Of a stretch of DNA of 64,000 bases, positions 52,196 to 62,340 are shown piece after piece. The stretch is from contig NZ_MUNM01000076.1 in assembly GCF_002286815.1 (NCBI RefSeq), positions 62,001 through 126,000 on the forward strand, given 5' to 3'. Position numbers and translations under genes: made by a program. The notes below the pieces were generated by a model, which saw only the letters and a list, made by a program, of their open reading frames with translations, had not been told where the DNA came from and did no database searches. Source of the DNA: Pseudomonas sp. PICF141. GTDB taxonomy: Bacteria; Pseudomonadota; Gammaproteobacteria; Pseudomonadales; Pseudomonadaceae. Position 1 is the stretch's first letter, and every line of letters begins with the position of its first letter.

Positions 52196-53185
52196 TCAAA
52201 TTGCTCTGGCCGCATCCGGCTTTCCATCCAGCAAAGGCGTCTGTTGATCCGACAGCCAACGCGCCACCAACGGCCAGACTTCCGCCTGCGCAGCCTTGCT
52301 GACAAGCATTTCGACATGGCCGAAATTATCGCCAAAGCCTTGCTCGCGGCCAAGGGTGATGAATTGCTTATGCTCGGAGCCGATCTGATCGAACAGCTTG
52401 TGGCAGGCCCAGGTAGGGTCTTGGTGGTCGCCCGCGGCGCTCACGGCCAGCACCGGCAACCGAACCTCGGCCAAACCCGCCCACCAATCCTTGTCGTCAT
52501 CGCCAAAACGCCCGAACAGCCCGTACCAGCGCATGCTTTCCAGGGCCAGGCCAATCGGCTCGTCCTCCGGGCCACGCTTGAGCCGTGAACCTGACAGTTG
52601 GGCAAACCGCTTGAGAATGAAGCGCCCGCTCCACTCAACCGGTGGAAACTTCAAGGGCCAGTAGGTGCGGCTCACCTGCGTGCCAAAAAACGCCGCAGAT
52701 GCGACGACAGGCTCGCCAATGTATTCCCCGCCCAGCGCCGCCGCCAGCGTAATGCCGCCCAACGAGTGACCGATCCAGTGTGGAATCTGGCCACTCTGTT
52801 CGCGCACAAAGGCACCAATGGCCGGCAAGTCGTAACGCGCGTAGTCGGCGACGCGGTTCTTGCGATAGTCCTGGTTGCGCTGAGACAGGCCATGACCGCG
52901 CATTTCCGGGATCCACACATCGAACCCCAGGCGTGTCAGATAAGCCCCCAGTCCCAAGCCTTTGGGGGAGAACCAGAACCTTCGATTGGAAAAACTGCCG
53001 TGCAACAGAATCACCGGCACGCCACGTACCGTCGGCTCATCGGCCAGACCCAAGCGGGTCACAGCCAGTTCGACGGTGCCGTCGGGGCTGTTGCCGGGCT
53101 TCAAACGATAGACGTCTTCGCTCAGATCACCGCGTCGTTCGGCGCTGATCAGGGCGACAGGAAATAGGTTGCTGCTGCTTTGCAT
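52196..53185 (-). CDS. Alpha/beta-hydrolase fold protein
   Basis: The 329-residue protein shows an alpha/beta hydrolase fold: VILLHGSFSNRRFWF (oxyanion region), WIGHSLGG with the nucleophilic Ser, a late Asp in VSAAGDHQDPTW and a His in NFGHVEM. The substrate is unknown. I start it at 53185 (MQSSSNLFPVAL) with AAGAG nearby. The frame is open to 53374, but that extension translates the REPIN and terminator behind ppsA. It lies between rraA and ppsA, the place where P. aeruginosa has a similar hydrolase. Confidence 0.88.
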   Translation of the reverse strand: MQSSSNLFPVALISAERRGDLSEDVYRLKPGNSPDGTVELAVTRLGLADEPTVRGVPVILLHGSFSNRRFWFSPKGLGLGAYLTRLGFDVWIPEMRGHGLSQRNQDYRKNRVADYARYDLPAIGAFVREQSGQIPHWIGHSLGGITLAAALGGEYIGEPVVASAAFFGTQVSRTYWPLKFPPVEWSGRFILKRFAQLSGSRLKRGPEDEPIGLALESMRWYGLFGRFGDDDKDWWAGLAEVRLPVLAVSAAGDHQDPTWACHKLFDQIGSEHKQFITLGREQGFGDNFGHVEMLVSKAAQAEVWPLVARWLSDQQTPLLDGKPDAARAI

Positions 53186-53198
53186 AATGCTCTTGCAC

Positions 53199-53231
53199 AA
53201 AAAAGGGCGGCATCCAGAGGAGCCCGCCCTA
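53199..53231 (-). terminator. Intrinsic terminator downstream of ppsA
   Basis: On the minus strand AGGGCGG and CCGCCCT pair around a 13-base loop and are followed by a run of six T residues. It lies after the ppsA-side REPIN and just before the hydrolase start. Confidence 0.8.
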
Positions 53232-53260
53232 CTTGAATATCTGAAAGAGCCGGCCAGTGT

Positions 53261-53353
53261 CGGAGCGAGCCTGCTCGCGAAGGACGTCAGAACAACGCGT
53301 TTATCCAGCAAGTACGCGTTATCGTTTACGACCATCGCGAGCAGGCTCGCTCC
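53261..53353. repeat. REPIN between ppsA and the hydrolase gene
   Basis: CGGAGCGAGCCTGCTCGCGA (53261-53280) and TCGCGAGCAGGCTCGCTCC (53335-53353) are inverted copies. This CTGCTCGCGA version of the REP core also occurs at 56769 and 60981. Confidence 0.9.
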
Positions 53354-53378
53354 CACAGAGAGCGGCCCGTCCACACCA

Positions 53379-55754
53379 TCAGGCCGAAGCCTGACCTTCA
53401 GCCAGGAAGAACCAGGTTTCCAGCACGGAATCGGGGTTCAGCGAAACGCTTTCGATGCCCTGCTCCATCAGCCATTTGGCCAGATCAGGGTGGTCCGAAG
53501 GGCCCTGACCGCAGATGCCGATGTACTTGCCGGCCTTGTTGCAGGCCTGAATAGCGTTGGCCAGCAGCTTCTTGACCGCCGGATTACGCTCGTCGAACAG
53601 GTGCGCGATGATCCCGGAGTCACGGTCCAGGCCCAGGGTCAGCTGGGTCAGGTCGTTGGAGCCGATGGAGAAGCCGTCGAAGAACTCGAGGAATTCTTCA
53701 GCCAGGATCGCGTTGGACGGCAGCTCGCACATCATGATCACGCGCAGACCGTTGTCGCCACGGGCCAGACCGTTTTCGGCCAGCAGATCGACCACCTGGC
53801 TCGCCTCGCCCAGAGTGCGAACGAACGGCACCATGATTTCAACGTTGGTCAGCCCCATCTCGTTGCGCACGCGCTTGAGGGCGCGGCACTCGAGCTCGAA
53901 GCAGTCGCGGAACGATTCGCTGATGTAACGCGAAGCGCCACGGAAGCCCAGCATCGGGTTTTCTTCTTCCGGCTCGTAGAGTTTGCCGCCGATCAGGTTC
54001 GCGTATTCGTTGGACTTGAAGTCCGACAGACGCACGATGACCTTCTTAGGATAGAACGCAGCGGCCAGGGTGCTGATGCCCTCGACCAGTTTCTCGACGT
54101 AGAAGCCGACCGGGTCGTCGTAACCGGCGATACGCTTGTCGACGCTGTCCTTGATGTCCTGCGGCAGGCCGCCGTAGTTCAACAACGCCTTGGGGTGCAC
54201 GCCAATCATGCGGTTGATGATGAATTCCAGACGGGCCAGGCCCACACCGGCGTTCGGCAGCTGCGCGAAGTCGAAGGCGCGGTCCGGGTTGCCGACGTTC
54301 ATCATGATCTTGAACGGCAGCTCCGGCATGGCATCCACGGAGTTTTTCTTGATGTCGAAACCCAGTTCGCCTTCGAAGATGTAACCGGTGTCACCTTCCG
54401 CGCAGGAAACGGTCACGCCCTGGCCGTCTTGCAACAGCTGGGTGGCGTTGCCGCAACCGACCACGGCCGGGATGCCCAGCTCGCGGGCGATGATCGCCGC
54501 GTGGCAGGTACGACCGCCACGGTTGGTGACGATGGCACTGGCGCGCTTCATCACCGGTTCCCAGTCCGGGTCGGTCATGTCCGACACCAGCACGTCGCCC
54601 GGCTGGACTTTATCCATTTCGGACACGTCCTTGATAATCCGCACCTTGCCGGCGCCAATGCGCTGGCCGATGGCGCGGCCTTCCACCAGCACAGTGCCGG
54701 TTTCTTTCAACAGGTAACGTTCCATGACGTTGGCCTGGGTGCGGCTCTTCACGGTTTCCGGACGGGCCTGCACGATGTACAGCTTGCCGTCGTCACCGTC
54801 TTTGGCCCATTCGATGTCCATCGGGCACTTGTAGTGCTTTTCGATGATCATCGCCTGCTTGGCCAACTCGCTGACTTCGGCGTCGCTCAGGCAGAAACGG
54901 GCACGATCAGCTTTGTCCACATCGACGGTCTTGACCGATTTACCGGCCTTGGCCTCGTCGCCGTAGATCATCTTGATGGCTTTGCTGCCCAGATTGCGAC
55001 GCAGGATCGCCGGGCGACCGGCTTCCAGCGTGCCTTTGTGGACGTAGAATTCATCCGGGTTCACCGCGCCTTGCACGACGGTTTCACCCAGGCCGTAAGC
55101 GCCGGTGATGAACACCACGTCACGGAAGCCCGACTCGGTATCGAGGGTGAACATCACGCCGGCGGTGCCGGTTTCGGAGCGGACCATGCGCTGTACACCA
55201 GCCGACAGAGCTACCAGCTTGTGGTCGAAGCCCTGGTGGACGCGGTAGGAAATCGCACGATCGTTGAACAGCGAGGCGAACACCTCTTTAGCGGCGCGAA
55301 TGACGTTTTCGACACCACGGATGTTCAGGAAGGTTTCCTGTTGGCCGGCGAAGGAGGCGTCCGGCAGATCTTCGGCGGTAGCGGAAGAACGCACGGCCAC
55401 GGCCATGTCAGGGTTACCGGCCGACAGCGTGGCGAACGCAGTGCGGATCTCGGTATTGAGCTTCTCGGGGAATTCGGCTTCCATGATCCATTGACGGATT
55501 TGGGCGCCGGTTTTGGCCAGGGCGTTGACATCATCGACATCCAGCGCATCGAGGGCAGCGTGGATCTGATCGTTCAGGCCGCTCAGTTCCAGGAAATCAC
55601 GATATGCCTGAGCGGTCGTGGCGAAGCCACCGGGAACCGATACACCGGCGCCTGCCAGGTTGCTGATCATCTCGCCCAGGGATGCGTTCTTGCCCCCCAC
55701 ATGCTCCACATCATGGACGCCGAGCTTATCGAGGGAAACTACGTACTCTACCAA
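53379..55754 (-). CDS. ppsA: Phosphoenolpyruvate synthase
   Basis: PpsA makes PEP from pyruvate and ATP for gluconeogenesis. The 791-residue protein has an N-terminal ATP-binding domain ([36 protein letters not shown]), the phospho-His domain with [19 protein letters not shown] near residue 415, and the C-terminal PEP-binding barrel ([17 protein letters not shown] and [13 protein letters not shown]). It starts with TTG at 55754, preceded by GGAGAG, giving the conserved [12 protein letters not shown]. It is divergent from ppsR, its own regulator, with 174 bases between that should hold both promoters. Confidence 0.97.
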   Translation of the reverse strand: MVEYVVSLDKLGVHDVEHVGGKNASLGEMISNLAGAGVSVPGGFATTAQAYRDFLELSGLNDQIHAALDALDVDDVNALAKTGAQIRQWIMEAEFPEKLNTEIRTAFATLSAGNPDMAVAVRSSATAEDLPDASFAGQQETFLNIRGVENVIRAAKEVFASLFNDRAISYRVHQGFDHKLVALSAGVQRMVRSETGTAGVMFTLDTESGFRDVVFITGAYGLGETVVQGAVNPDEFYVHKGTLEAGRPAILRRNLGSKAIKMIYGDEAKAGKSVKTVDVDKADRARFCLSDAEVSELAKQAMIIEKHYKCPMDIEWAKDGDDGKLYIVQARPETVKSRTQANVMERYLLKETGTVLVEGRAIGQRIGAGKVRIIKDVSEMDKVQPGDVLVSDMTDPDWEPVMKRASAIVTNRGGRTCHAAIIARELGIPAVVGCGNATQLLQDGQGVTVSCAEGDTGYIFEGELGFDIKKNSVDAMPELPFKIMMNVGNPDRAFDFAQLPNAGVGLARLEFIINRMIGVHPKALLNYGGLPQDIKDSVDKRIAGYDDPVGFYVEKLVEGISTLAAAFYPKKVIVRLSDFKSNEYANLIGGKLYEPEEENPMLGFRGASRYISESFRDCFELECRALKRVRNEMGLTNVEIMVPFVRTLGEASQVVDLLAENGLARGDNGLRVIMMCELPSNAILAEEFLEFFDGFSIGSNDLTQLTLGLDRDSGIIAHLFDERNPAVKKLLANAIQACNKAGKYIGICGQGPSDHPDLAKWLMEQGIESVSLNPDSVLETWFFLAEGQASA

Positions 55755-55928
55755 GGTGATCTCTCCACTAACTGTGTTGGAAAAGCTCAGAAACCGGCGA
55801 CTCGGGGGAGCATTTGCCGGCTGTATGGCCTGGACCTGGAAAATAAGTGAGAATGCTGGCCATTGGCGGCCGACAAATCGCGCCTACTATATCCAAGAAT
55901 CGAAACTAGCTTAAGGCCCAAGGTGCAA

Positions 55929-56747
55929 ATGAAACGATCTGCTTTCTTTATCTCCGATGGCACGGGCATTACGGCCGAAACCCTCGGTCAAAGCCTGTTG
56001 GCGCAGTTCGAAAACATTACCTTCAGCAAAATCACGCGCCCCTATATCGACAACGCGGATAAAGCGCGGGCCATGGTACAACAAATCAACAAAGCCGCCG
56101 AAAACGATGGTTTTCGTCCGATTATTTTCGACACCATCGTCAATCAGGATATTCGTGAGATTCTTGCAACGTCGAATGGTTTCATGATCGACATTTTCTC
56201 GACCTTCCTGGCGCCCCTGGAACAGGAGTTGACCGAGCATTCTTCCTACACCGTCGGCAAATCCCATTCCATCGGCGGCAACTCCAATTACATGGAGCGC
56301 ATCGAGGCGGTGAATTTCGCCCTCGACAATGACGATGGCGCCCGCACCCACTATTACGACAAAGCTGACCTGATACTAGTGGGCGTGTCGCGGTGTGGTA
56401 AAACCCCGACGTGTTTGTACATGGCCATGCAATTCGGCATCCGCGCGGCCAATTACCCGCTGACCGAAGACGACATGGAGCGCCTGCAACTGCCAACCGC
56501 CCTGCGCGCCCATCATCACAAGTTGTTCGGCCTGACCATCGACCCGGACCGCCTCACCGCCATCCGCAACGAGCGCAAGCCCAACAGCCGCTATTCAAGC
56601 TACGCCCAATGCGAGTTCGAAGTGCGCGAGGTGGAGAATCTGTTTCGCCGCGAGAACATTGCCCACATCAATTCCACGCATTTTTCGGTAGAAGAGATTT
56701 CGGCGAAGATTCTGGTCGAGAAAGGTGTGGAGCGGCGCTTCAAGTAG
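55929..56747 (+). CDS. ppsR: PEP synthase regulatory kinase/pyrophosphorylase (PpsR)
   Basis: This DUF299-family enzyme phosphorylates PEP synthase on Thr using ADP, turning it off, and removes the phosphate using inorganic phosphate. The 272-residue protein shows [20 protein letters not shown] at the N-terminus and the Walker-like [15 protein letters not shown] near residue 155. The start at 55929 gives [10 protein letters not shown]; the frame is open to 55863 without family match. It is divergent from ppsA, its substrate, a pairing that supports the assignment. Confidence 0.95.
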   Translation: MKRSAFFISDGTGITAETLGQSLLAQFENITFSKITRPYIDNADKARAMVQQINKAAENDGFRPIIFDTIVNQDIREILATSNGFMIDIFSTFLAPLEQELTEHSSYTVGKSHSIGGNSNYMERIEAVNFALDNDDGARTHYYDKADLILVGVSRCGKTPTCLYMAMQFGIRAANYPLTEDDMERLQLPTALRAHHHKLFGLTIDPDRLTAIRNERKPNSRYSSYAQCEFEVREVENLFRRENIAHINSTHFSVEEISAKILVEKGVERRFK

Positions 56748-56768
56748 TGCTGTAGCGCCTGTCATGCC

Positions 56769-56855
56769 GTCTTCACGAGCAAGCCCGCTCCCACATTAGA
56801 CCGCGTACGTTTGCCGCGACTCGGTCAAATGTGGGAGCGGGCTTGCTCGCGAAGA
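56769..56855. repeat. REPIN between ppsR and the MocR gene
   Basis: TCTTCACGAGCAAGCCCGCT and AGCGGGCTTGCTCGCGAAGA face each other with one mismatch, each flanked by the CCCACATT/AATGTGGG ends. It lies between two convergent genes, so both transcripts run into it. Confidence 0.88.
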
Positions 56856-56859
56856 ACGA

Positions 56860-58269
56860 TCACTCGGTCTCAGCCAATGCCCCCGCCAACGCTTCAAACC
56901 CTTGAAGCAACAACCGATCATCCATCGTCGAATTACACACACTCGCCCTGATGAATTGCGGCACCGCCCCCTGCCCGACCGCAAACGATTCAGCAGTCGC
57001 CACCAAATATTTATTTTCCTTGAGCTCCTCAGCAATCTGCGAGGCCCGCCACGGCTCGGGCACTTTGATCCAGAAGTGCGGGCTATGCGGATGGGTTTTG
57101 TACACCAAACCCTCCAGCAGCCCACTGACCAACGCCTTGCGCCGACCGATCTCGGCAATCTGCTGGCCCAGCAATTGCTCGGCCATGCCGTTTTCTATCC
57201 ACAGACTCGCGACCTCTAATGACAACGGGCTGGCCATCCAGCACGTCCCGCGCACGGCTGCGCTCAAGCGTCCGATCAACGGTTGCGGCGCATGCAGGTA
57301 ACCGACTCGCAAACCCGCCGAAACCGCCTTGCTCAGACTGCCGATCAGCACCGAGCGCTCCGGGACGAAATGGCTCAAGGGTAACGGTCGCTGTCGAGCC
57401 AATACTGCGTGGGCTTCGTCTTCAAAGATCAACAGATTGTGCTGCCGACAGACCTCTGCAATCGCCTCGCGACGGGCGACGGACATCACCGCAGCCGTAG
57501 GATTCTGGATTGTCGGTGTGCAATACAGCGCCGACACACGATGGTTGCGGCAAACCTCCTCCAGAGCATCGGGCATCAGGCCTTCATCATCGATCCCGAC
57601 GCCGATGAGTTTTATTCCGAGCTGGCGTGCGACGCTGATCAACCCCGGGTAGGTCAAGTGCTCCGTCACCAACGTATCGCCCGCCTTGAGCAGCCCCATC
57701 AAGGCACACAACAGGCCGTGCTGGCCGCCGTTCACGCAAACGATCTGCTCGGCGTTCGGGACAAATTCTTTATGCCTGAGCCAATGCGCGCCCGCCGCAC
57801 GAAAGCGTGGCAAACCGACGTCGACGGTGTAGCCGCTGAGGTGCTGCAACGCCTCAGGATCAAGGGACAACGCTTGCAGGCTCCGGCTCAGAAACAGCGC
57901 TTCCTGCCGTGGAATCGGTTGATTGCGGCTCATGTCAAAAAACGCACGAGGCTCATCGCTGACATTGCGAAAGCCACTGTCCCGCGGTCTTTCCATTCCG
58001 CGCTGACGCACATAGGTGCCGTCTCCTACGCGCGCGATCACCAATCCCACACGTTCGAGTTCACCGTAAGCGCGGCTGATGGTACCGATGGTCACCCCAA
58101 GGCTATCCGCCAACAAGCGATGCGGCGGCAATTTGCAGCCGGACTCAATAACCCCTTCAGCGATGCCTTTCTCAGCGGCGTCGGCAAGACGTTTGTATTT
58201 CACCCCCTGACCGTTTGCCAGGCCGTCGCGCAGGATTGACACCATGGCAATACTTGTTTTGACAGTCAT
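56860..58269 (-). CDS. MocR-type GntR regulator with aminotransferase-like domain
   Basis: The 469-residue protein combines a GntR winged helix (about 20-90, with LLADSLGVTIGTISRAYGEL) and a fold-type-I aminotransferase domain with the PLP lysine K314 in IGSLSKAVSAGLRVG. MocR-type regulators use PLP as effector and often control a divergent gene. It is divergent from an EamA exporter, 92 bases away, so that gene is the probable target. MYO-inositol, vitamin B6, or amino-compound control cannot be decided from sequence. Confidence 0.92.
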   Translation of the reverse strand: MTVKTSIAMVSILRDGLANGQGVKYKRLADAAEKGIAEGVIESGCKLPPHRLLADSLGVTIGTISRAYGELERVGLVIARVGDGTYVRQRGMERPRDSGFRNVSDEPRAFFDMSRNQPIPRQEALFLSRSLQALSLDPEALQHLSGYTVDVGLPRFRAAGAHWLRHKEFVPNAEQIVCVNGGQHGLLCALMGLLKAGDTLVTEHLTYPGLISVARQLGIKLIGVGIDDEGLMPDALEEVCRNHRVSALYCTPTIQNPTAAVMSVARREAIAEVCRQHNLLIFEDEAHAVLARQRPLPLSHFVPERSVLIGSLSKAVSAGLRVGYLHAPQPLIGRLSAAVRGTCWMASPLSLEVASLWIENGMAEQLLGQQIAEIGRRKALVSGLLEGLVYKTHPHSPHFWIKVPEPWRASQIAEELKENKYLVATAESFAVGQGAVPQFIRASVCNSTMDDRLLLQGFEALAGALAETE

Positions 58270-58361
58270 TCCAGTCCCGAATAGCGTGCTTGAAACAGGT
58301 TCAATCAGGGATAGACCTTTTGCAGCTGAAGGTCAATTCCGAACATAAAAGGAGTCCAATC

Positions 58362-59294
58362 ATGTCCATCGCCATCAGCGCACCTTCAGGTGCTGCCAAA
58401 CCCTGGCTGGCCGGCCTGGTTACCAGTGTGCTGTTCCTGATCGTATGCCTGAGCTGGGGCACCACATGGCTGGGGATCAAGATTGCCGTTGAAAGCGTGC
58501 CGCCGCTGACTGCCGCCGGACTGCGGTTCCTGATTGCCTTCCCGCTCTTTCTCGGCTTCGCCCTGATCCGTCGTGAGCCGCTGCTGTTTCCCAAGGAAAG
58601 CCGTTGGTTTTTTGTCTTTGTCACGCTGTCGTATTTCAGCCTGCCGTACTACTTGCTCAACTACGGCGAGATGCACGTGTCATCGGGCCTGACGGCGCTG
58701 CTGTTCAGCTGCATGCCGGTGTTCATCCTGCTGTTTTCCTCGCTGTTTCTGCGGGAGAAAATCTACCCTTCGCAAGTGCTGGGCATCGCCATCGGTTTCG
58801 GCAGCCTGTTCATGATCATCCGCAGCCAGGGGTTGCATCTGGACCATGCCGAATTGTTCGGGGTATTGGCGATTCTCTGCGCGGCGGTGATGCATGCGCT
58901 GTGTTACGTGGTGACGAAAAAACACGGCACGGCGATCAGCGTAATTACCTACAACACGCTGCCAATCGGCATCGCCGGACTGATGCTGTTTGTCGCCGGG
59001 TTGGGTGTCGAAGCACCGGTGTTTGGCGCCATCACCGCGCGTTCGTGGAGCGCCCTGCTCTATCTGGGGCTGGTGGCGTCGGTGGGCGGATTTATCGTTT
59101 ACTTCCTGCTGCTCAAGCGGCTGAGCCCGATCATTCTGTCGTTTGTATTCATCATTTTTCCGGTGTTCGCCGTGATCATTGGCGCCTGGTACGAGGGGCA
59201 AACCGTGTCTCGGGAATTGATGGTGTACTCGGCGATTCTGTTGACGGGGTTTGCGATCACCAAATTGCCGATCGAAAAATGGCTTAAAACCTGA
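58362..59294 (+). CDS. EamA/DMT-family transporter
   Basis: The 310-residue inner-membrane protein has ten predicted helices in two EamA repeats; the first repeat contains CLSWGTTWLGIKIAVESVPP, the family signature, and the second contains LYLGLVASVGGFIVYFLLLK. Such proteins export small metabolites or amino acids. The ATG at 58362 has AAGGAG eight bases upstream; the frame is open to 58290 but would overlap the divergent promoter region. The MocR-type regulator upstream is its likely controller. The substrate is unknown. Confidence 0.9.
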   Translation: MSIAISAPSGAAKPWLAGLVTSVLFLIVCLSWGTTWLGIKIAVESVPPLTAAGLRFLIAFPLFLGFALIRREPLLFPKESRWFFVFVTLSYFSLPYYLLNYGEMHVSSGLTALLFSCMPVFILLFSSLFLREKIYPSQVLGIAIGFGSLFMIIRSQGLHLDHAELFGVLAILCAAVMHALCYVVTKKHGTAISVITYNTLPIGIAGLMLFVAGLGVEAPVFGAITARSWSALLYLGLVASVGGFIVYFLLLKRLSPIILSFVFIIFPVFAVIIGAWYEGQTVSRELMVYSAILLTGFAITKLPIEKWLKT

Positions 59295-59308
59295 AGCCCT
59301 TCCCGCGC

Positions 59309-59392
59309 TGTAGGAGCATGGCTTGCTCCGGGCGGCGTTCCGACGATGGCGCCCTCATGATCGCCATCGCAGGCAAGCCGTGCTCCTACAGG
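59309..59392. repeat. REP-related inverted repeat
   Basis: CTGTAGGAGCATGGCTTGCT and GGCAAGCCGTGCTCCTACAG face each other with few mismatches between the convergent EamA gene and prpD. It is a diverged member of the GTAGGAGCGAGGCTTGC family. Confidence 0.85.
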
Positions 59393-59400
59393 GTTTTGCG

Positions 59401-60885
59401 TCAGATTACGAAGAGATCCATGAAGCGGTTCACCGGTGTTGCTTCAAGCTTCGCCTGGTCCTTGCACAATGCAAAAATCTCGGCGCTGCGCTGGGCGGTG
59501 AAGCGCGTCGCCAGGTTCGTCTTGAACTTGTCCTCCAACAGCGGGATGCCGTCGGTGCGGCGGCGGCGATGGCCGATCGGGTACTCCACCAACACGTTTT
59601 CGGTGCTGGTGCCGTCCTTGAAGAACACCTGTATCGCATTGGCGATGGAGCGCTTATCCGCCTCCAGGTACTCGCGGGTGTAGCGCGGGTCTTCGACGAT
59701 GACCATTTTGTCGCGCAGCACATCGATGATCGGGTGCGCCGCGTGGAAGCCGTCCTCGTACTGCTCGGCCACCAGATTGCCGAACGCCAGCGGCACGGCT
59801 GTCATGTACTGGATGCAATGGTCACGGTCCGCCGCATTGGCCAGCGGGCCGACCTTGGAGATGATGCGGATCGCCGATTCGTGGGTAGTGATGACGATTT
59901 TGTCGATTTCGTGCAGGCGATTCCTGACCAACGGATGCAAGGTAATGGCAGCCTCGCAGGCAGTTTGTGCGTGAAATTCAGCGGGAAAGCTGATCTTGAA
60001 CAGCACGTTTTCCATCACATAACTGCCGAATGACCGGGAAAAGCTGAAGATGCGTTTGTCTTCAGGCTTGAGCGCCAGATCGTTGTTTGTGTGGCTGAAC
60101 AGCACGTCATAGAAGCCCCACTGTTTGGCGGTCAACACACCGGGGATGCCCATCTCGCCACGCATTGCGATGTCCGCCAGACGCACGCCACGGCTGGATG
60201 CATCCCCTGCCGCCCAGGATTTGCGTGACCCGGCGTTCGGTGCATGCCGGTAAGTGCGCAGCGCCTGGCCGTCGGCAAAGGCGTGGGACAACGCCGACAA
60301 CAGTTGCTCGCGGTTGGCGCCCATGAGCTTGGCGCTGACGGCGGTGGAGGCGACTTTTACCAGGATGACGTGATCGATACCGACACGATTGAAGGAATTT
60401 TCCAGCGCGATCACGCCTTGAATCTCATGGGCCATGATCATGGCTTCCAACACCACGCGAATGGTCAGCGGTGCATCACCATTGGCCAGGCGTTTTTGCG
60501 ACAGGTGGTCAGCCACCGCAAGAATGGCGCCGAGGTTATCGGACGGATGGCCCCATTCGGCGGCGAGCCAGGTGTCGTTGTAATCGAGCCAGCGAACGAT
60601 GCAACCGATGTCCCAGGCGGCTTTGACCGGATCGAGACGGTAACGGGTGCCCGGCACGCGAGCGCCAAAAGGGACGACCGTGCCTTCGACGATGGGGCCC
60701 AGGTGTTTGGTGCATTCGGGAAAACGCAGCGCCAGCAGACCGCAGCCGAGGGTGTCCATCAGGCAATTGCGGGCGGTATCAAGGGCTTCTTCAGACTCGA
60801 CTTTGTAATTCAGGACATAGTCGGCGATGTCCTGCAGGACTGTGTCGTAGTCGGGGCGGTCGTTCAGGTCGACGTTGGCGCTCAT
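59401..60885 (-). CDS. prpD: 2-methylcitrate dehydratase
   Basis: PrpD acts in the methylcitrate cycle for propionate use. The 494-residue protein belongs to the MmgE/PrpD family, with [20 protein letters not shown] near residue 97 and the lid-region sequence [20 protein letters not shown]. The last part ends in [16 protein letters not shown], typical of PrpD. Acinetobacter/Pseudomonas-type clusters that carry acnD and prpF may still have prpD, as here. It lies 209 bases after prpF on the same strand, with a REPIN in the gap, so its level may differ from acnD/prpF. Confidence 0.94.
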   Translation of the reverse strand: MSANVDLNDRPDYDTVLQDIADYVLNYKVESEEALDTARNCLMDTLGCGLLALRFPECTKHLGPIVEGTVVPFGARVPGTRYRLDPVKAAWDIGCIVRWLDYNDTWLAAEWGHPSDNLGAILAVADHLSQKRLANGDAPLTIRVVLEAMIMAHEIQGVIALENSFNRVGIDHVILVKVASTAVSAKLMGANREQLLSALSHAFADGQALRTYRHAPNAGSRKSWAAGDASSRGVRLADIAMRGEMGIPGVLTAKQWGFYDVLFSHTNNDLALKPEDKRIFSFSRSFGSYVMENVLFKISFPAEFHAQTACEAAITLHPLVRNRLHEIDKIVITTHESAIRIISKVGPLANAADRDHCIQYMTAVPLAFGNLVAEQYEDGFHAAHPIIDVLRDKMVIVEDPRYTREYLEADKRSIANAIQVFFKDGTSTENVLVEYPIGHRRRRTDGIPLLEDKFKTNLATRFTAQRSAEIFALCKDQAKLEATPVNRFMDLFVI

Positions 60886-60980
60886 GTTCGATTCACTCGG
60901 TCAGTGGTTCGCTGATGGGACCTCGGTTCAGGATCGATCTTAGTTGATGACGCCATTCTTGTTATTGAAATGCAATTAAC

Positions 60981-61068
60981 TGTGGGAGCCTGCTCGCGAT
61001 GGCGGTGCGACTGGCAACATGGATGTTGAATGTAATGGCCTCATCGCGAGCAGGCTCGCTCCCACAGG
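60981..61068. repeat. REPIN between prpF and prpD
   Basis: TGTGGGAGCCTGCTCGCGAT and ATCGCGAGCAGGCTCGCTCC face each other, with CCCACA at the far end. The element lies inside a probable operon. Confidence 0.9.
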
Positions 61069-61094
61069 GTTTTGTATGTATGTCTGGATTGGGG

Positions 61095-62285
61095 TTAGAA
61101 AGAATCCCCCGGCACGCGGACGTAACCTTCCATCAACACCCGCGCACTGCGGCTCATGATGGCTTTATTCACGGTCCATTCACCGTTGACCTGGCTGGCC
61201 TCGGCCCCCACGCGCAACGTACCGGAGGGATGACCGAAGCGTACGGCGTTGCGTTCGACGCCGCCCGCCGCCAGGTTCACCAACGTGCCAGAAATTGCCG
61301 CTGCCGTGCCAATGGCTACCGCTGCCGTGCCCATCATCGCGTGGTGCAGTTTGCCCATCGACAGCGCGCGCACCAGCAAATCAATGTCGGCGGCGGCGAT
61401 CTTCTTGCCGCTGGATGCAATGTAATCCGCCGGTTTGGCGACAAACGCCACCTTCGGGGTGTGCTGACGCTTGGCCGCTTCGTCCAGATGCTCAATCAGC
61501 CCCATACGCAGCGCACCATAAGCGCGAATGGTTTCGAACATCGCCAAGGCCTTCAAGTCGCCATTGATCGCGCCCTGCAATTCGGTGCCGGCGTATCCGA
61601 TGTCTTCGGCATTGATGAAAATGGTCGGAATGCCAGCGTTGATCAGGGTCGCCTTGAGCGTACCGACGCCCGGCACTTCGAGGTCATCCACTAGATTGCC
61701 GGTGGGGAACATCGAACCACCGCCACCCTCTTCTTCCGCCGCCGGGTCCATGAATTCGAGCTGCACTTCGGCCGCCGGAAAGGTCACGCCATCGAGTTCG
61801 AAGTCGCCGGTTTCCTGCACTTCGCCGTTGGTGATCGGTACGTGGGCGATGATGGTCTTGCCGATGTTGGCCTGCCACACGCGCACCACCGCCACGCCAT
61901 TGTGTGGAATGCGGCTGGCATCCACCAGGCCATTGCTGACCGCGAACGAACCGACCGCCGCCGACAGGTTGCCGCAGTTGCCGCTCCAGTCGACGAAAGG
62001 CTTGTCGATGGAGACCTGACCGAACAGGTAATCGACGTCATGGTCGGCCTTGAGGCTTTTCGACAGGATCACGGTTTTGCTGGTACTGGACGTCGCGCCG
62101 CCCATGCCGTCGATTTGCTTGTCGTATGGGTCGGGGCTGCCGATTACTCGCAACAATAACGCGTCGCGAGCCGGACCTGGAATCTGCGCCGCTTCGGGCA
62201 GGTCTGTCAGGCTGAAAAACACGCCTTTGCTGGTGCCGCCGCGCATGTAGGTGGCGGGGATTTTAATTTGAGGTGCGTGGGCCAT
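61095..62285 (-). CDS. prpF: AcnD-accessory protein PrpF
   Basis: PrpF is required together with AcnD for 2-methylcitrate use; it isomerises the trans product of AcnD. The 396-residue protein has the family's two-domain fold, with IPATYMRGGTSKGVFFSLTD at the N-terminus and SGNCGNLSAAVGSFAVSNGL near residue 105 carrying a conserved Cys. I start it at 62285 (MAHAPQIKIP); the frame is open to 62351 but would overlap the acnD end. It is 55 bases downstream of acnD on the same strand, and the pairing supports both assignments. Confidence 0.95.
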   Translation of the reverse strand: MAHAPQIKIPATYMRGGTSKGVFFSLTDLPEAAQIPGPARDALLLRVIGSPDPYDKQIDGMGGATSSTSKTVILSKSLKADHDVDYLFGQVSIDKPFVDWSGNCGNLSAAVGSFAVSNGLVDASRIPHNGVAVVRVWQANIGKTIIAHVPITNGEVQETGDFELDGVTFPAAEVQLEFMDPAAEEEGGGGSMFPTGNLVDDLEVPGVGTLKATLINAGIPTIFINAEDIGYAGTELQGAINGDLKALAMFETIRAYGALRMGLIEHLDEAAKRQHTPKVAFVAKPADYIASSGKKIAAADIDLLVRALSMGKLHHAMMGTAAVAIGTAAAISGTLVNLAAGGVERNAVRFGHPSGTLRVGAEASQVNGEWTVNKAIMSRSARVLMEGYVRVPGDSF

Positions 62286-62340
62286 GATGTTCCTTTTTAG
62301 GATCGGGCGAGACCGCATGGCCTCGCCCGAACTCATCGTG

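Noticed and set aside
53169-55850. 893-residue plus-strand frame opposite ppsA
   Set aside because: Antisense shadow that also runs through a REPIN; ppsA is certain.
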